The notes under the pieces: generated by a model
What the model saw: the letters and a program-made list of their open reading frames with translations, nothing else
Told to the model about the DNA's origin: nothing
Databases searched by the model: none
Assembly (NCBI RefSeq): GCF_004349355.1
Contig: NZ_SMFK01000002.1
Span: 124,001-188,000, forward strand
DNA: 64,000 bases
Origin: Flavobacterium cellulosilyticum
GTDB lineage: Bacteria; Bacteroidota; Bacteroidia; Flavobacteriales; Flavobacteriaceae
Reading direction: 5' to 3'
Part shown: piece after piece, positions 43,116 through 52,702 of the stretch
How the letters are laid out: the number at the start of each line of letters is the position of its first letter
How positions within the stretch are numbered: the first letter of the stretch is position 1
Position numbers and translations under genes: made by a program

Positions 43116-43949
43116 TTATTGTGGACGTGTAACCGAATTCATTTGAAGGGTTACTGCTGTTTGTGCCAACATTCTTCCGTTAATTGTGGCTGCTGTTTGC
43201 ATGTTTATTCCTGTCATTCCAAGAATGTTTCCTTCAAAATGACTCGTAGTTCCTAAAGTAACAGCATCTGAAACTACCCAAAAGATATTTTTGGCTTGAA
43301 CTCCACCAGCAAGTGTAATCCTAGCGGCAGAACTCATTTTAAGCGTACCAGCAATTTGGAAAATGAAAATGTCAGTTGGACTACCAGAGATCGTAATATC
43401 TGTTGGGATATTAAGTGCGCTAGTCCATTTATATAAACCTGGAGTTAGCGTTTTTCCTCCAATGTCACCAGCACCCAAATTTAAATAATCAGGATTAGAT
43501 CGGCCTGCTGCATCGGTATAGGCAGTTTGCATATCACCAACAGCCGTAGTTAATCTTGAAGGAGCTGTAATACTGCATGGAAGTGGACCAGCAGCATCAA
43601 CGGTGTAAATTGCTCCTGTTACTTCAGAACATTCTAATAAAATAGCGGCACCAGTTATTGGACTTGTTCCAATATCTCCTACTACAGCCGATTTATAAAC
43701 GTCAGTAATTCCTGTTTTTGATAAAATAACAAAATCACCTGCAACTCCAAGATCCACACCTTTTAGAAGATTGGCATTTTTTAAGGATAAATCTCCAGTA
43801 CTTTTGGTTGTTAATGCTGCTGTTACTAACGATTCTGGTGTTGTCGCGGAAGCAGTAGGAGAGGAGTAACTTTCTTGATTGTTATTACAACTTGTCAATA
43901 ACACCATCATTAGCATTGCTAAAATTGATAAAAAATTTTTAATTTTCAT
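43116..43949 (-). CDS. DUF3494 ice-binding lipoprotein
   Basis: A 277-residue lipoprotein (lipobox LLTSC, Cys about 21). After a short Ser/Thr linker the whole mature part is the DUF3494 beta-solenoid: LGVAGDFVILSKTGITDV, AVVGDIGTSPITGAAI, YLNLGAGDIGGKTLTPGLYKW, the FIFQIAGTLKMSSAARITL strand, NIFWVVSDAVTLGTTSHFEG and MTGINMQTAATINGRMLAQTA. The family is known for ice binding. It has no Ig-like repeats, unlike the paralogue at 29057, and lies 40 nt below the box of site 10. Activity is inferred from the family. Confidence 0.9.
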   Translation of the reverse strand: MKIKNFLSILAMLMMVLLTSCNNNQESYSSPTASATTPESLVTAALTTKSTGDLSLKNANLLKGVDLGVAGDFVILSKTGITDVYKSAVVGDIGTSPITGAAILLECSEVTGAIYTVDAAGPLPCSITAPSRLTTAVGDMQTAYTDAAGRSNPDYLNLGAGDIGGKTLTPGLYKWTSALNIPTDITISGSPTDIFIFQIAGTLKMSSAARITLAGGVQAKNIFWVVSDAVTLGTTSHFEGNILGMTGINMQTAATINGRMLAQTAVTLQMNSVTRPQ

Positions 43950-43988
43950 TTTATGTGAATTTGGGATGTGATTTAATTATCACATAAC

Positions 43989-44053
43989 AAAGATGGTTTA
44001 TTAATTCCCGTAAGAGGTACGTAATTAAGGATATATGTTACATAATTCACATA
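43989..44053 (-). promoter_or_regulatory. E-element promoter, site 10 (43116 ice-binding gene)
   Basis: The element lies at 44015-44053, the most divergent in the left half (TACGTAATTAAGG) but with TACATAATTCACATA at the other end. CTTTG (box 43989-43993) follows on the minus strand after 21 nt; the start codon is 40 nt below. Confidence 0.6.
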
Positions 44054-44235
44054 TTTAACACTAAAATCAGAGTAAATTTTAGAATAACAAAATTTTTTAG
44101 TTACCTACAGAAAATATCAGTTGTATTTTTCTATAAAATAAAGTATTGGTAAAAAAATAATGCAATCTAATTAATAAATTGCATTAATGATATTGTAAAT
44201 AAAAAATGAATCAAAAAGTCTTGTAAAATGGCGTG
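44054..44235. other. Non-coding stretch, no gene seen
   Basis: AT-rich DNA between the site 10 promoter and the receiver-gene remnant. I see no ORF, hairpin or repeat that I can support. The gap continues from 44363 to 44508, also without a gene. Confidence 0.5.
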
Positions 44236-44362
44236 ACTACATTCTATCCATTTATCAACTTAATTCGTTTTCCATTATTTTTTGTTGAAAAGTAGCGTCA
44301 ATAATTTTTGCAAACGCAAAACAGCAGTTTCACTTTTTACCACCTATCAAAAACTCTTTATT
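44236..44362 (-). pseudogene. Remnant of a receiver (response-regulator) gene, 3' part
   Basis: About 125 nt aligned by eye with the end of the intact receiver gene at 52268. Both have the plus-strand run GACTACATTCTATCCAT, then TTTTCCATT, and AGCAGTTTCACTTTTTAC / GGCAGTTTCACTTTTTAC. Minus-strand translation gives VVKSETAVLRLQKLLTLLFN against VVKSETAFIRLQKIITAIFE in the intact gene; then a frameshift breaks the reading frame, and MDRM and the stop remain in another frame. It lies directly downstream of the hybrid kinase at 44509, as the intact gene lies downstream of the paralogous kinase at 52699. Confidence 0.8.
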
Positions 44363-44508
44363 TTATTTCCGTTTTCCTTAGTTAAGTAGTAACAATGGTA
44401 TAATGTCGTATTTTAAAATCAGGGTAAAAATATGTAATGAGCTGATTTGATGCTGTTTTACTTAATGTTGATTCTTTTGACTTTACGACTTTTAAACTTT
44501 CAATTTAC

Positions 44509-46911
44509 TTATGTATTTTTTAGTAAGTTTAATTCTATTTTCAGTTCTTCACAAGCTTGCGTGCAAATGGAAACTACCTGAATGACCATGGTTGTTATCT
44601 CTTCAGTGAATTGTTCCTCATTTGAACATTCCTGAATACTTCGGGCCATATTTTCATATTTCGAATTAATTCCCATAATTGTAAATGAGGGGATGATTTT
44701 ATGAACTGCAGCGCTTAACAAAGTCCAGTTTTTATCTTCCAAACTTTGTTTAATAGTAGTTACTATTGGTTGAGTTTGTTCTAAATAAAGCGCAATCATT
44801 TCCGTAATCAATTTGGGGTTTGATTTTGTTCGGGATTTTAAATAATCCAAATTGATACATTTTTCACTATCATTTCTATTTTTGTCCATAGCATCAGTAT
44901 TACTTGATTTTATTCGCTTAGTTTTTTTTGCTAAACTTACAATTTTGCTATATAATATTCGCTCATCAACGGGTTTTGCAATATAATCATTCATTCCGAC
45001 ATCTTTGCATTTAGCCAAATCAACTGTGGTAACATCAGCAGTTAAAGCAATAATTGGAGTTTTTAAATGCATTGTATTCCGAATGTATTTTGTAGCATCT
45101 AACCCATTCATTACGGGCATTTGCAAATCCATCAAAATGACGTCGTAGGTTTCTTTTTTGAGTTTTTCGATGGCGATTTCCCCATTTTCGGCAATATCGC
45201 GTTCAAAACCAAAATCATCCAAAAGCGTCTCCATTAATAATTGATTCAAAGGAATGTCTTCTACCACAAGTACTTTTATGCCTTTGTTTTTATTGTCTAA
45301 TTCCGAAATTGCGATATCTGTTTCAGTAACGGCATTTGTTTTGGGAAAACTCAATACAAAACTAAATGTGGAACCTTCATTAATTTTACTGGTTACGGTA
45401 ATGGTGCCTCCTTGCGGTTCTACTAATTGTTTAACGATGGCCAATCCTAATCCGGTTCCGCCATATAATCGAGAGGTTCCGCTAGTTGCCTGTTGAAAGT
45501 CATCAAAAATAGTGTCAATTTTGTTTTCTTCAATACCTATTCCTGTATCGGTAATGGCAAATTCTACAGTGGCATTTTCTTCATTATGATGCAACAAACG
45601 AATGGACACCGTAATTTTTCCTTTTGAAGTAAATTTAATAGCATTACTTACCAAGTTTAATATTATTTGATGCAATCGAACTGGGTCACCTAGTACTACT
45701 TTTGGAATACTGTCGTCATATTCTGTTACTAATTCAATGTTTTTTTCTTTTATTTTAGTTTCAAATACATGAAGCATCGCAGAAATAGAGGCCGATAATT
45801 TAAAAGGAATTTGTTCAAAAACCATTTTTCCAGCATCTACTTTTGCTAAATCGAGAATGTCGTTGATGAGCACGATTAATGCATCACCCGATACTTTTAT
45901 GGCATTTAAGTATTCCTTTTGATTTCTAGTCAGTTCTGTTTTTAACGCCACTTTTGTGAATCCTATGATCGCATTCATTGGAGTACGAATTTCATGGCTC
46001 ATATTTGATAAAAATTGCTGCTTTGCTTTCACAGCATTTTCAGCGATTTTGCTTGCCTTTTCTGCTTTTGTTTTTGCTTCGATCAATTCATTTTCAAATC
46101 TTTTTTGAGCGGTCACATCTCTGGCAACAATTACAACTCCAAGTACATTTTCACGGTCGTCTTTATAAACAGATCCATTGAATAAAACTTGGGTCTGTTT
46201 GCCTTCATTATGGCGAATAGTAAGAGGAGAATTGGCTACAAATCCATTGGCAAAAACATCCTGATATACTTTACTTGCCTTTTCGGGTTCCGTAAAATAA
46301 TCGAAGAAATTAGTACCTATTAAATTTTGTCGTGAAAGACCAGTCACTTTTATGGAGGCATTATTTATATCAGTTATTTTCCCTTCAGGGCTAATCGCAA
46401 ACAATGGATCGTGACTCGCTTCGATAAGACTTAGCGAATAATCGGAAAGTGATTTTTGAGTTTTAACGTCGCTATAAAGCGCTTTCAATTTTTCCTTTTG
46501 AACTAATAATTCTTGGTTTTTTTTATGCAAATCTACAAATACGGCCACTTTTGCTTTTAATATTTCTGGCGAAAGTGGTTTAATCATATAATCTACAGCT
46601 CCGGTTTGATATCCTTTGAAAATTTGAACGGAATTATCCATGCTTGCCGTCAAAAATATAATTGGAACATGTTGAAGATTTTCGATTTGTCTAATTAATT
46701 CTACAGTTTCAAATCCATCCATTTCGGGCATTTGCACATCCATTAAAATGATCGCAAAATCGTGCTCGTGGAGCAAAATCTTTAATGCTTCATTACCTGA
46801 ATTCGCTTTCACGCACAAATATTCCTTGTTGGAAAGAATTACTTCTAAAGCAAACAAATTTTCTGGAAGATCATCAACCAATAATATTTTAATAAGGTTT
46901 TTTACTTTCAT
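44509..46911 (-). CDS. Hybrid histidine kinase: REC-PAS-HisKA-HATPase-REC-HPt
   Basis: An 800-residue cytoplasmic hybrid kinase. Domains: receiver 1 (about 8-122; ILMDVQMPEMDGFE, Asp about 57), a PAS domain (about 150-275), HisKA with SNMSHEIRTPMNAIIGFTK (His about 306), HATPase (VLGDPVRLHQIILNLVSNAI and GGTGLGLAIVKQL), receiver 2 (ILMDLQMPVMNGLD, Asp about 597), and an HPt domain (HKIIPSFTIMG, His about 744). It is a complete multistep phosphorelay in one chain. From the PAS domain onward it is closely similar to the kinase at 52699. No membrane helix, so the input is probably cytoplasmic or comes from the first receiver. It is 7 nt after the 46919 kinase gene. Confidence 0.92.
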   Translation of the reverse strand: MKVKNLIKILLVDDLPENLFALEVILSNKEYLCVKANSGNEALKILLHEHDFAIILMDVQMPEMDGFETVELIRQIENLQHVPIIFLTASMDNSVQIFKGYQTGAVDYMIKPLSPEILKAKVAVFVDLHKKNQELLVQKEKLKALYSDVKTQKSLSDYSLSLIEASHDPLFAISPEGKITDINNASIKVTGLSRQNLIGTNFFDYFTEPEKASKVYQDVFANGFVANSPLTIRHNEGKQTQVLFNGSVYKDDRENVLGVVIVARDVTAQKRFENELIEAKTKAEKASKIAENAVKAKQQFLSNMSHEIRTPMNAIIGFTKVALKTELTRNQKEYLNAIKVSGDALIVLINDILDLAKVDAGKMVFEQIPFKLSASISAMLHVFETKIKEKNIELVTEYDDSIPKVVLGDPVRLHQIILNLVSNAIKFTSKGKITVSIRLLHHNEENATVEFAITDTGIGIEENKIDTIFDDFQQATSGTSRLYGGTGLGLAIVKQLVEPQGGTITVTSKINEGSTFSFVLSFPKTNAVTETDIAISELDNKNKGIKVLVVEDIPLNQLLMETLLDDFGFERDIAENGEIAIEKLKKETYDVILMDLQMPVMNGLDATKYIRNTMHLKTPIIALTADVTTVDLAKCKDVGMNDYIAKPVDERILYSKIVSLAKKTKRIKSSNTDAMDKNRNDSEKCINLDYLKSRTKSNPKLITEMIALYLEQTQPIVTTIKQSLEDKNWTLLSAAVHKIIPSFTIMGINSKYENMARSIQECSNEEQFTEEITTMVIQVVSICTQACEELKIELNLLKNT

Positions 46912-46918
46912 TTTTTAA

Positions 46919-49900
46919 TTATTTGCTTAGCCATACGCGCATTAATGACAGTAAACGTTCCACATCTATTGGCTTGGTGATGTAATCATTTGCGCCAGCA
47001 TCAATGCATTTTTGTTTATCGTCCTTCATCGCTTTTGCGGTTAGTGCTATTATCGGTAATTTCTTGTATTTTATTTGGGAACGGATGTGTTTCATTGCTT
47101 CGTAACCATCCATTTCAGGCATCATAATATCCATTAAAACCATATCAATATTAGTATGAACCTCCAGCATTTTCAAAGCTTTTATGCCGTTTTCAGCTTT
47201 TATTACTTCGATTCCACGTTCTTGTAATATTTTAGATAAAGCAAATACATTTCGCATGTCGTCATCTACTAATAGTATTTTTTTAGAATTGAAAATAGCT
47301 TCTTTATCGTGCAAACTATTAATAATCATTTGTTTTGATTTCGGCAAATTGCTAATAGTCCTGTGAAGGAAAAGAGCGGTCTCATCGAGCAATCGTTCTT
47401 CAGATTTTATGCCTTTTATGATAATGCTTTCTGCATATTTATGAAGCATTTCATTTTCTTCTTTTGAAAGTTCCTTCCCAGTATAAACTATAATAGGAGG
47501 GATGTGACGCCCTTTTATCATTTCGAGTTTTTGAATAAGGTCAAAACCACTTATATCAGGCAAACCGATATCAAGTATAATACAGTCAATGTGATTTTGT
47601 TCGTATATTTCCATCGCTTCTTTTCCAGTTGCTGCTTCAAAACAATGTACATCACCATTACCAATGAGTATTCGCATTGCTTTTCTGGAGTTTTCACTGT
47701 CTTCAATAATCAAAAGATTTTTTATTTTCCTATTTACAAAATTTTCAATTCTGTTAAAAGCTTCTTCAAGTTCATTTTTAGAGATTGGTTTCATCAAGTA
47801 TTCTACAGCTCCTTCTCTAATTGGTTCGAGCGATCGGTCATTTGCTGAAATAACATGTACCGGAATATGTCTTATTGCTGGATTTGCTTTTAAATCTTGC
47901 AGGACTGAATGTCCACTGATGCCAGGCAAACCTAAATCGAGAATTATCGCTTGTGGTTTGTATTTTGAAGCTAACACTAAACCATCTTCTCCAGTTGCAG
48001 CTGTCAAACATTTGAACCCTTTTTGATTGGCTTGTTTCAAAAGAATAGCAGCAAATTTCAAATCGTCTTCGATAATAAGTACTACTTTATCTTTTGCAAC
48101 TAGGGTCTCCCTGTCATCTTTTATTCCAGGATAATCTAGAAAATTAATGTCATTTACTGGGTGCGATTTATATACAAAAGGTTTTACAATTTTTGTACTT
48201 ATTGATTCTTGTTCAGGATTTATTTCTAAAGGTATAACTAGAGAAAAAGTAGCTCCTTCGTCTAAATTACTGCGTACTGTAATTTCACCTTCTAATAATT
48301 TTGCCAGTTCCCTAGAAATGGAAAGGCCTAAACCAGTTCCTCCATATTTTCTGGAAGTTCCCCCTTCAGCTTGTTGAAAAGCTTCAAATATAGCCGTTTG
48401 TTTGTCTTCCGATATTCCGATTCCAGAATCGATAACAGAAAAAATCAAGGTGTTTTCTGTATTCCGGTCTACAAGAATACTTACACTTCCTTTTTCGGTA
48501 AATTTTATGGCATTGGATATAAGATTTTTCAATATCTGACTCAAACGTTGTTCATCTGTACGAATGAATTCGGGTAATGTTTTGCCTAGTTTGCAAATTA
48601 TATTTAACCCTTTTTGTTCTGCATGATGTTTAAAATTGCGAATAAGATTGTCTGTGAATTTTTTCAAAGGTACATTTTCAACATTGACAGCCATTTTTCC
48701 AGCTTCAATTTTGGAAAGATCCAGCACTTCATTGATTAATACCAAAAGGTCATGACCACTTTTATATATTATTTCGGCACTTTCGACCTGAACATCATCC
48801 AGATTTTTCTTTCTGTTTTCGGATAAATCTTTAGAGAGTATCAGCAAACTGTTGAGTGGTGTTCTCAACTCATGCGACATGTTGGCGAGAAATTCCGATT
48901 TGTATTTGCTACTTATTTCAAGTTGTTTTGTTTTTTGTTCAATATTATTTTTTGAAGCTTCAACTTCTCTATTTTTCACTTCCAATGATTGGGTTTGCTC
49001 TTCCAATTCTTCATTGGTCATTTGCAATTCTTCTTGCTGCTGTTTCAGATTTTGCGCCTGTTGTTCCAATTCCTCATTTAGTTGTCGGAGTTCTTCTTGC
49101 TGAATTTGAAGTTCTTCGGCTTGATTTGAAAGTTCTTTGTTGACAATTACTAACTCTACAGCTCGTTTTTCTTTCTCATCGTTTTGATAAGCGAGTTCTT
49201 TATTCGCAATTCCTAGTTCTGCGGCTCGTTTTTCTTTCTCTTCATTTTGGTAGGCGAGTTCTTTATTTGCAATTCCTAATTCTGCGGCTCGTTTTTCTTT
49301 CTCGTCATTTTGAAAAGCCAGTTCTTTGTTGGCAATTCCTAATTCTGCGGCTCGTTTTTCTTTCTCTTCATTTTGATACGCCAATTCTTTGTTGGCAATT
49401 CCTAACTCTGCGGCTCTTTTTTCTTTTTCCTCATTTTGATACGCCAATTCTTTGTTGGCAACACCTAACTCTGCAGCTCTTTTTTCTTTCTCCTCATTTT
49501 GGTATGCTAATTCTGTGTTGGCAATACCTAACTCTGCGGCTCTTTTTTCTTTCTCTTCCGCTTGCTGAACCGTGTAAACGCTTATAGCAATACTGTTCAT
49601 AGAAACTGCGATAAATTCTTTTTCTGTTTCGGTGAAATGCGTCAGTTTGCCTATTTCTATTACGCCTACCGTTTTACCATCAAGCAAAAATGGAGTTATA
49701 AGTAGGTTTTTTGGTTTTGCATCTACAAAAGATGATGTGATTCGTATTTGTTCTTCGGAGATATCTGTCAAAAAAATTTGTTTTTGTTCCCAAGCAACCT
49801 GACCAATTAAACCCTCATGTAAAGTAAATTTTTCTTTGATGTCATTTGGAGACGAAAAAGCAAATTGCCCACCCAGCTGTAAGGTATTGTCTTTATCATT

Positions 49901-50695
49901 AAAAAGATAAACAGCCCCTATATTGGCTTTGAGATAATTGCATAAAAAGCTAATGGTGCCGTTTGCCAACTGTGTTATACTTTGGTCTCCAATTAATTTT
50001 TCATTTAGTTCGAAGTTACCAGTAAGTAACCAGTTTTTGCTAGCAGTTTCTGATTCAGCTATTTCTAGGGCTTTCAAATTTTCAGTGACTACATAGTAGA
50101 CAACTACAAGAATGAGAATAATAATCAATAGTAAAACGGCAAATACGGAATTAAATGTAGCAGCATCATCCTCACTGGCTATTTTTCTTTCCGAGAGTAA
50201 TTGATATTCTATTTCCTCAGCCCTATCAATTATTAGTCCTATTTTTTCTTGAATTATTTTTCCTTTTCGTGTTGCTATAAATTCTTTGGCTTTTTCAAAA
50301 TTATTTTTACGGAGTGCTATGGCAGTGTTTAAATTATCAAAACGAATTTTGATTTCATTTTGCAATTCTTCAATGTTATTTTGCTGATTCAGATTGTCTT
50401 TTGTTAACTCTTTAACCTTATTCAAATGTTGTTTTACAAATGTATCTGAAGTCGAAAAATAATTCAGATAATAATTATCTCCTGTAATAACATAACCACG
50501 TACTCCAGTCTCAGCACTAAGGGTATAGATCAATATTTTCTCAAATTCATGCAATACCTGATTGGTATGATTAATCAATGCATTTGAAGCAACAAATTTT
50601 TCACTATTTTTAAAAGAGAAAATGGCAACGCCAAAAATCACTAAGATGCTAACAATAAATCCTAATACTATTTTTCTGCCAAGGGATATCTTCAT
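46919..50695 (-). CDS. CHASE3-GAF hybrid kinase with coiled-coil repeats and three receivers
   Basis: A 1258-residue sensor. Membrane helices at about 9-28 and 178-200 flank a CHASE3 domain (residues about 40-175, with ETGVRGYVITGDNYYLNYF). A GAF domain spans about 215-375. Seven near-identical 21-residue units (ELGIANKELAYQNEEKEKRAA type) form a long signalling helix to about 535. Then HisKA with FLANMSHELRTPLNSLLIL (His about 610), HATPase (about 725-835) and three receivers (about 865-985, 990-1110 and 1135-1256), each with an LDLGLPGISG / LDIGLPDISG / MDIMMPEMDG Asp site. No HPt domain. It is 17 nt after the CheB gene and 8 nt before the 44509 kinase gene. Confidence 0.92.
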   Translation of the reverse strand: MKISLGRKIVLGFIVSILVIFGVAIFSFKNSEKFVASNALINHTNQVLHEFEKILIYTLSAETGVRGYVITGDNYYLNYFSTSDTFVKQHLNKVKELTKDNLNQQNNIEELQNEIKIRFDNLNTAIALRKNNFEKAKEFIATRKGKIIQEKIGLIIDRAEEIEYQLLSERKIASEDDAATFNSVFAVLLLIIILILVVVYYVVTENLKALEIAESETASKNWLLTGNFELNEKLIGDQSITQLANGTISFLCNYLKANIGAVYLFNDKDNTLQLGGQFAFSSPNDIKEKFTLHEGLIGQVAWEQKQIFLTDISEEQIRITSSFVDAKPKNLLITPFLLDGKTVGVIEIGKLTHFTETEKEFIAVSMNSIAISVYTVQQAEEKEKRAAELGIANTELAYQNEEKEKRAAELGVANKELAYQNEEKEKRAAELGIANKELAYQNEEKEKRAAELGIANKELAFQNDEKEKRAAELGIANKELAYQNEEKEKRAAELGIANKELAYQNDEKEKRAVELVIVNKELSNQAEELQIQQEELRQLNEELEQQAQNLKQQQEELQMTNEELEEQTQSLEVKNREVEASKNNIEQKTKQLEISSKYKSEFLANMSHELRTPLNSLLILSKDLSENRKKNLDDVQVESAEIIYKSGHDLLVLINEVLDLSKIEAGKMAVNVENVPLKKFTDNLIRNFKHHAEQKGLNIICKLGKTLPEFIRTDEQRLSQILKNLISNAIKFTEKGSVSILVDRNTENTLIFSVIDSGIGISEDKQTAIFEAFQQAEGGTSRKYGGTGLGLSISRELAKLLEGEITVRSNLDEGATFSLVIPLEINPEQESISTKIVKPFVYKSHPVNDINFLDYPGIKDDRETLVAKDKVVLIIEDDLKFAAILLKQANQKGFKCLTAATGEDGLVLASKYKPQAIILDLGLPGISGHSVLQDLKANPAIRHIPVHVISANDRSLEPIREGAVEYLMKPISKNELEEAFNRIENFVNRKIKNLLIIEDSENSRKAMRILIGNGDVHCFEAATGKEAMEIYEQNHIDCIILDIGLPDISGFDLIQKLEMIKGRHIPPIIVYTGKELSKEENEMLHKYAESIIIKGIKSEERLLDETALFLHRTISNLPKSKQMIINSLHDKEAIFNSKKILLVDDDMRNVFALSKILQERGIEVIKAENGIKALKMLEVHTNIDMVLMDIMMPEMDGYEAMKHIRSQIKYKKLPIIALTAKAMKDDKQKCIDAGANDYITKPIDVERLLSLMRVWLSK
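49135..49566 (-). repeat. 63-bp in-frame tandem repeats in the CHASE3-GAF kinase
   Basis: Seven tandem 63-bp units, each encoding a 21-residue helix unit of the form ELGIANKELAYQNEEKEKRAA. The units are almost identical at DNA level (for example TTGGCAATTCCTAA and GCGGCTCGTTTTTCTTTCTC recur on the plus strand). A unit gain or loss keeps the frame and changes the helix by three heptads. Confidence 0.85.
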
Positions 50696-50712
50696 TTTGA
50701 TTTTTATAAGTT

Positions 50713-51294
50713 TTATTCTGATTCACTTTTTGGGTTATCGATTTTTAGTAATAACGCAACAATGTTTTTTAATGGTAAAATATAATCGGGTGTTATTGCC
50801 GCAATGGCTGATGCAGGCATATAAGCACATTCTGCTGTTTTTGGATCCTGAACAATGGCAAGGCCTCCGTATTCTTTTATTCTTTTTATACCATTTGCCC
50901 CGTCATGATTTGCCCCTGTAAGTACGATTCCTATCAGCGTATTTTTATAGGCTTCAGCTGCCGATTCAAACAATACATCGATGGATGGTCTTGCATAATT
51001 GAAGCGTTCATCAATTGTTAGGGAAAAGGTTTTGTCTTTTTCGATCATTAAATGATAATTTGGAGGAGCAATGTAAATGTTTCCAGCGACAATTGCTTCT
51101 TTTTCATCCGCTTCTTTTACATGGAGATTACTTTCATTATTTAATAGTTGTATCCATTGACCATCTGAACGGGCATTTAAATGCTGCACTATAATTATTG
51201 GAATATTGAAATCTTTAGGCAAAAGAGAAAATAGGACTTTCATCGCGCTCATTCCTCCTGAAGATACTCCTATTACGATTGCTTCGTGCTTCAT
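50713..51294 (-). CDS. CheB-type methylesterase domain, stand-alone
   Basis: A 193-residue protein with the CheB catalytic domain only. VIGVSSGGMSAMKVL carries the nucleophile Ser (about 12), IIVQHLNARSDGQ the His (about 40), and LTGANHDGANGI the Asp (about 133). There is no receiver domain in front of it, unlike chemotaxis CheB. It lies 6 nt from the CheR gene and 17 nt from the 46919 kinase; no MCP, CheA or CheW gene is near. The pair probably modifies a kinase or another glutamate-bearing sensor in this block, which is an inference. Confidence 0.9.
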   Translation of the reverse strand: MKHEAIVIGVSSGGMSAMKVLFSLLPKDFNIPIIIVQHLNARSDGQWIQLLNNESNLHVKEADEKEAIVAGNIYIAPPNYHLMIEKDKTFSLTIDERFNYARPSIDVLFESAAEAYKNTLIGIVLTGANHDGANGIKRIKEYGGLAIVQDPKTAECAYMPASAIAAITPDYILPLKNIVALLLKIDNPKSESE

Positions 51295-51300
51295 TTTTAA

Positions 51301-52125
51301 TTAATATCTTTTTTTATAGATGCGTTGATATTTATCCAATTCGATATATTCTTCCTGAAAATCGGTATAACACAAACTTTCTTTTGATCCCAAACATAAA
51401 ACACCTCCGTTAATAAGACTGTTATTAAAAAGTTCTTGTACTTTATTTTGTAAATCTTTATCAAAATAAATAAGTACGTTTCGGCATAATATTAAGTTGA
51501 CTTCTGCAAATACACTGTCTGTTACCAAATTATGATTTGCCCAAACGATGTTTTTCTTTAATGACTGATTCATTATTACGTTATCATAATTCGATGTATA
51601 ATAACTTGAAAAAGAATCTTTTCCTCCGGATAACTGATAGTTGACAGAATATTCTTTAATCATTTTGTTAGAGAAGATACCTTCTTTCGCCTGATTCAAG
51701 GCTAATTGGTTAAAATCAGTGGCATAGATTGTAGTTCGGTCATATAAGCCTTCTTCCTGCAAAAGGATAGCCATCGAATAGGCTTCTTCACCTGTTGCGC
51801 AGCCGGCATGCCATATTTTTATAAAAGGATACGTTTTTAAGATAGGGATCACTTTTTCCCGCAATGATTTATAAAAGGCAGGGTCGCGAAACATTTCAGT
51901 AACTGTTATTGATAAATCCTGCAATAGTTTAGAGGCAAATAGTTCATCATTAAGAACTTCAGATTGCATTTGAGAAATATATTCAAATCCCGTCATTTTC
52001 ATCCTATTCATAAGCCTGCGTCTGATGTGGGCTTGAGAATACTGTCTAAAATCATAACCGTATTTCTGAAAAATAGCTTCTAATAGTAATGATATTTCTA
52101 TATCTGATGTGTCTTTATGGATCAT
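51301..52125 (-). CDS. CheR-type methyltransferase, stand-alone
   Basis: A 274-residue CheR protein. The N-terminal helical domain (about 10-75) contains HIRRRLMNRMKMTGFEYI. The SAM domain has IKIWHAGCATGEEAYSMAIL (motif I), IYATDFNQLALNQAKEGIF and ILCRNVLIYFDKDLQNKVQEL. It would methylate glutamates using SAM. It is 6 nt upstream of CheB and 143 nt downstream of the receiver gene at 52268, so it may start a second transcription unit inside the signalling block. Confidence 0.92.
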   Translation of the reverse strand: MIHKDTSDIEISLLLEAIFQKYGYDFRQYSQAHIRRRLMNRMKMTGFEYISQMQSEVLNDELFASKLLQDLSITVTEMFRDPAFYKSLREKVIPILKTYPFIKIWHAGCATGEEAYSMAILLQEEGLYDRTTIYATDFNQLALNQAKEGIFSNKMIKEYSVNYQLSGGKDSFSSYYTSNYDNVIMNQSLKKNIVWANHNLVTDSVFAEVNLILCRNVLIYFDKDLQNKVQELFNNSLINGGVLCLGSKESLCYTDFQEEYIELDKYQRIYKKRY

Positions 52126-52267
52126 TTTATAGAATAAATTTCTTTTATTATTGTGTTTGTGGTATTGACTTGCAACTTACTTCTTTTTTTATGACATATT
52201 TCATCTTTGCCAATTAATAATAATTCATTGTGCTGTTACTAATTTTTTTGTTGAGCGAAAATTAGGA

Positions 52268-52702
52268 CTACATTCTATCCATATACCAATTTAATTGTTT
52301 TTCCATTTTTTTAAATTCAAAAATGGCAGTAATTATTTTTTGAAGACGGATAAAGGCAGTTTCACTTTTTACTACATAGTCAAAAGCCTTATGGTGCATA
52401 CAATTTATGGCGACTTCAATTTTATCTTGTGAGGAAAGCATGACCACAGAAAGATCGGGATTAAAATCTTTTATTTTGTCCAAAGTTGCTATTCCGTTCA
52501 TCGCATCTTGGTCAATACCATCCAGTTGATAATCCAATATAATTACATCTGGATTATGCGATAAATGGGCTACACAAAGTTCACCTGTTGCATAGGTTTC
52601 GATAGTGAAATCGGCATGTTCTAGAAATTCAATTTCTAATGATTTTAAAAATAGAGCATCATCATCTACTAAGAATATTTTTATTTTATTTTCGTTTTTC
52701 AC
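52268..52702 (-). CDS. Stand-alone receiver protein (response regulator)
   Basis: A 144-residue receiver. KIFLVDDDALFLKSLE carries the acidic pocket, Asp57 lies in DVIILDYQLDGID, the Thr/Ser switch in VVMLSSQDKIEV, and Lys in DYVVKSE. There is no DNA-binding output domain; the C-terminus is a short helix ending YMDRM. It overlaps the upstream kinase gene by 4 nt, so it is probably the kinase's phosphate shuttle or output. A decayed copy of its 3' end lies at 44236. Confidence 0.92.
   Translation of the reverse strand: MKNENKIKIFLVDDDALFLKSLEIEFLEHADFTIETYATGELCVAHLSHNPDVIILDYQLDGIDQDAMNGIATLDKIKDFNPDLSVVMLSSQDKIEVAINCMHHKAFDYVVKSETAFIRLQKIITAIFEFKKMEKQLNWYMDRM

Noticed and set aside
49135..49566. 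Regular 63-bp repeats as a CRISPR array
   Set aside because: They are in-frame units of one large kinase gene with no unique spacers and no cas genes nearby.
49267..49587. Plus-strand frame of 106 codons opposite the kinase repeats
   Set aside because: It is the antisense shadow of the tandem repeat; its product is a repetitive Leu/Phe-rich sequence with no independent support.
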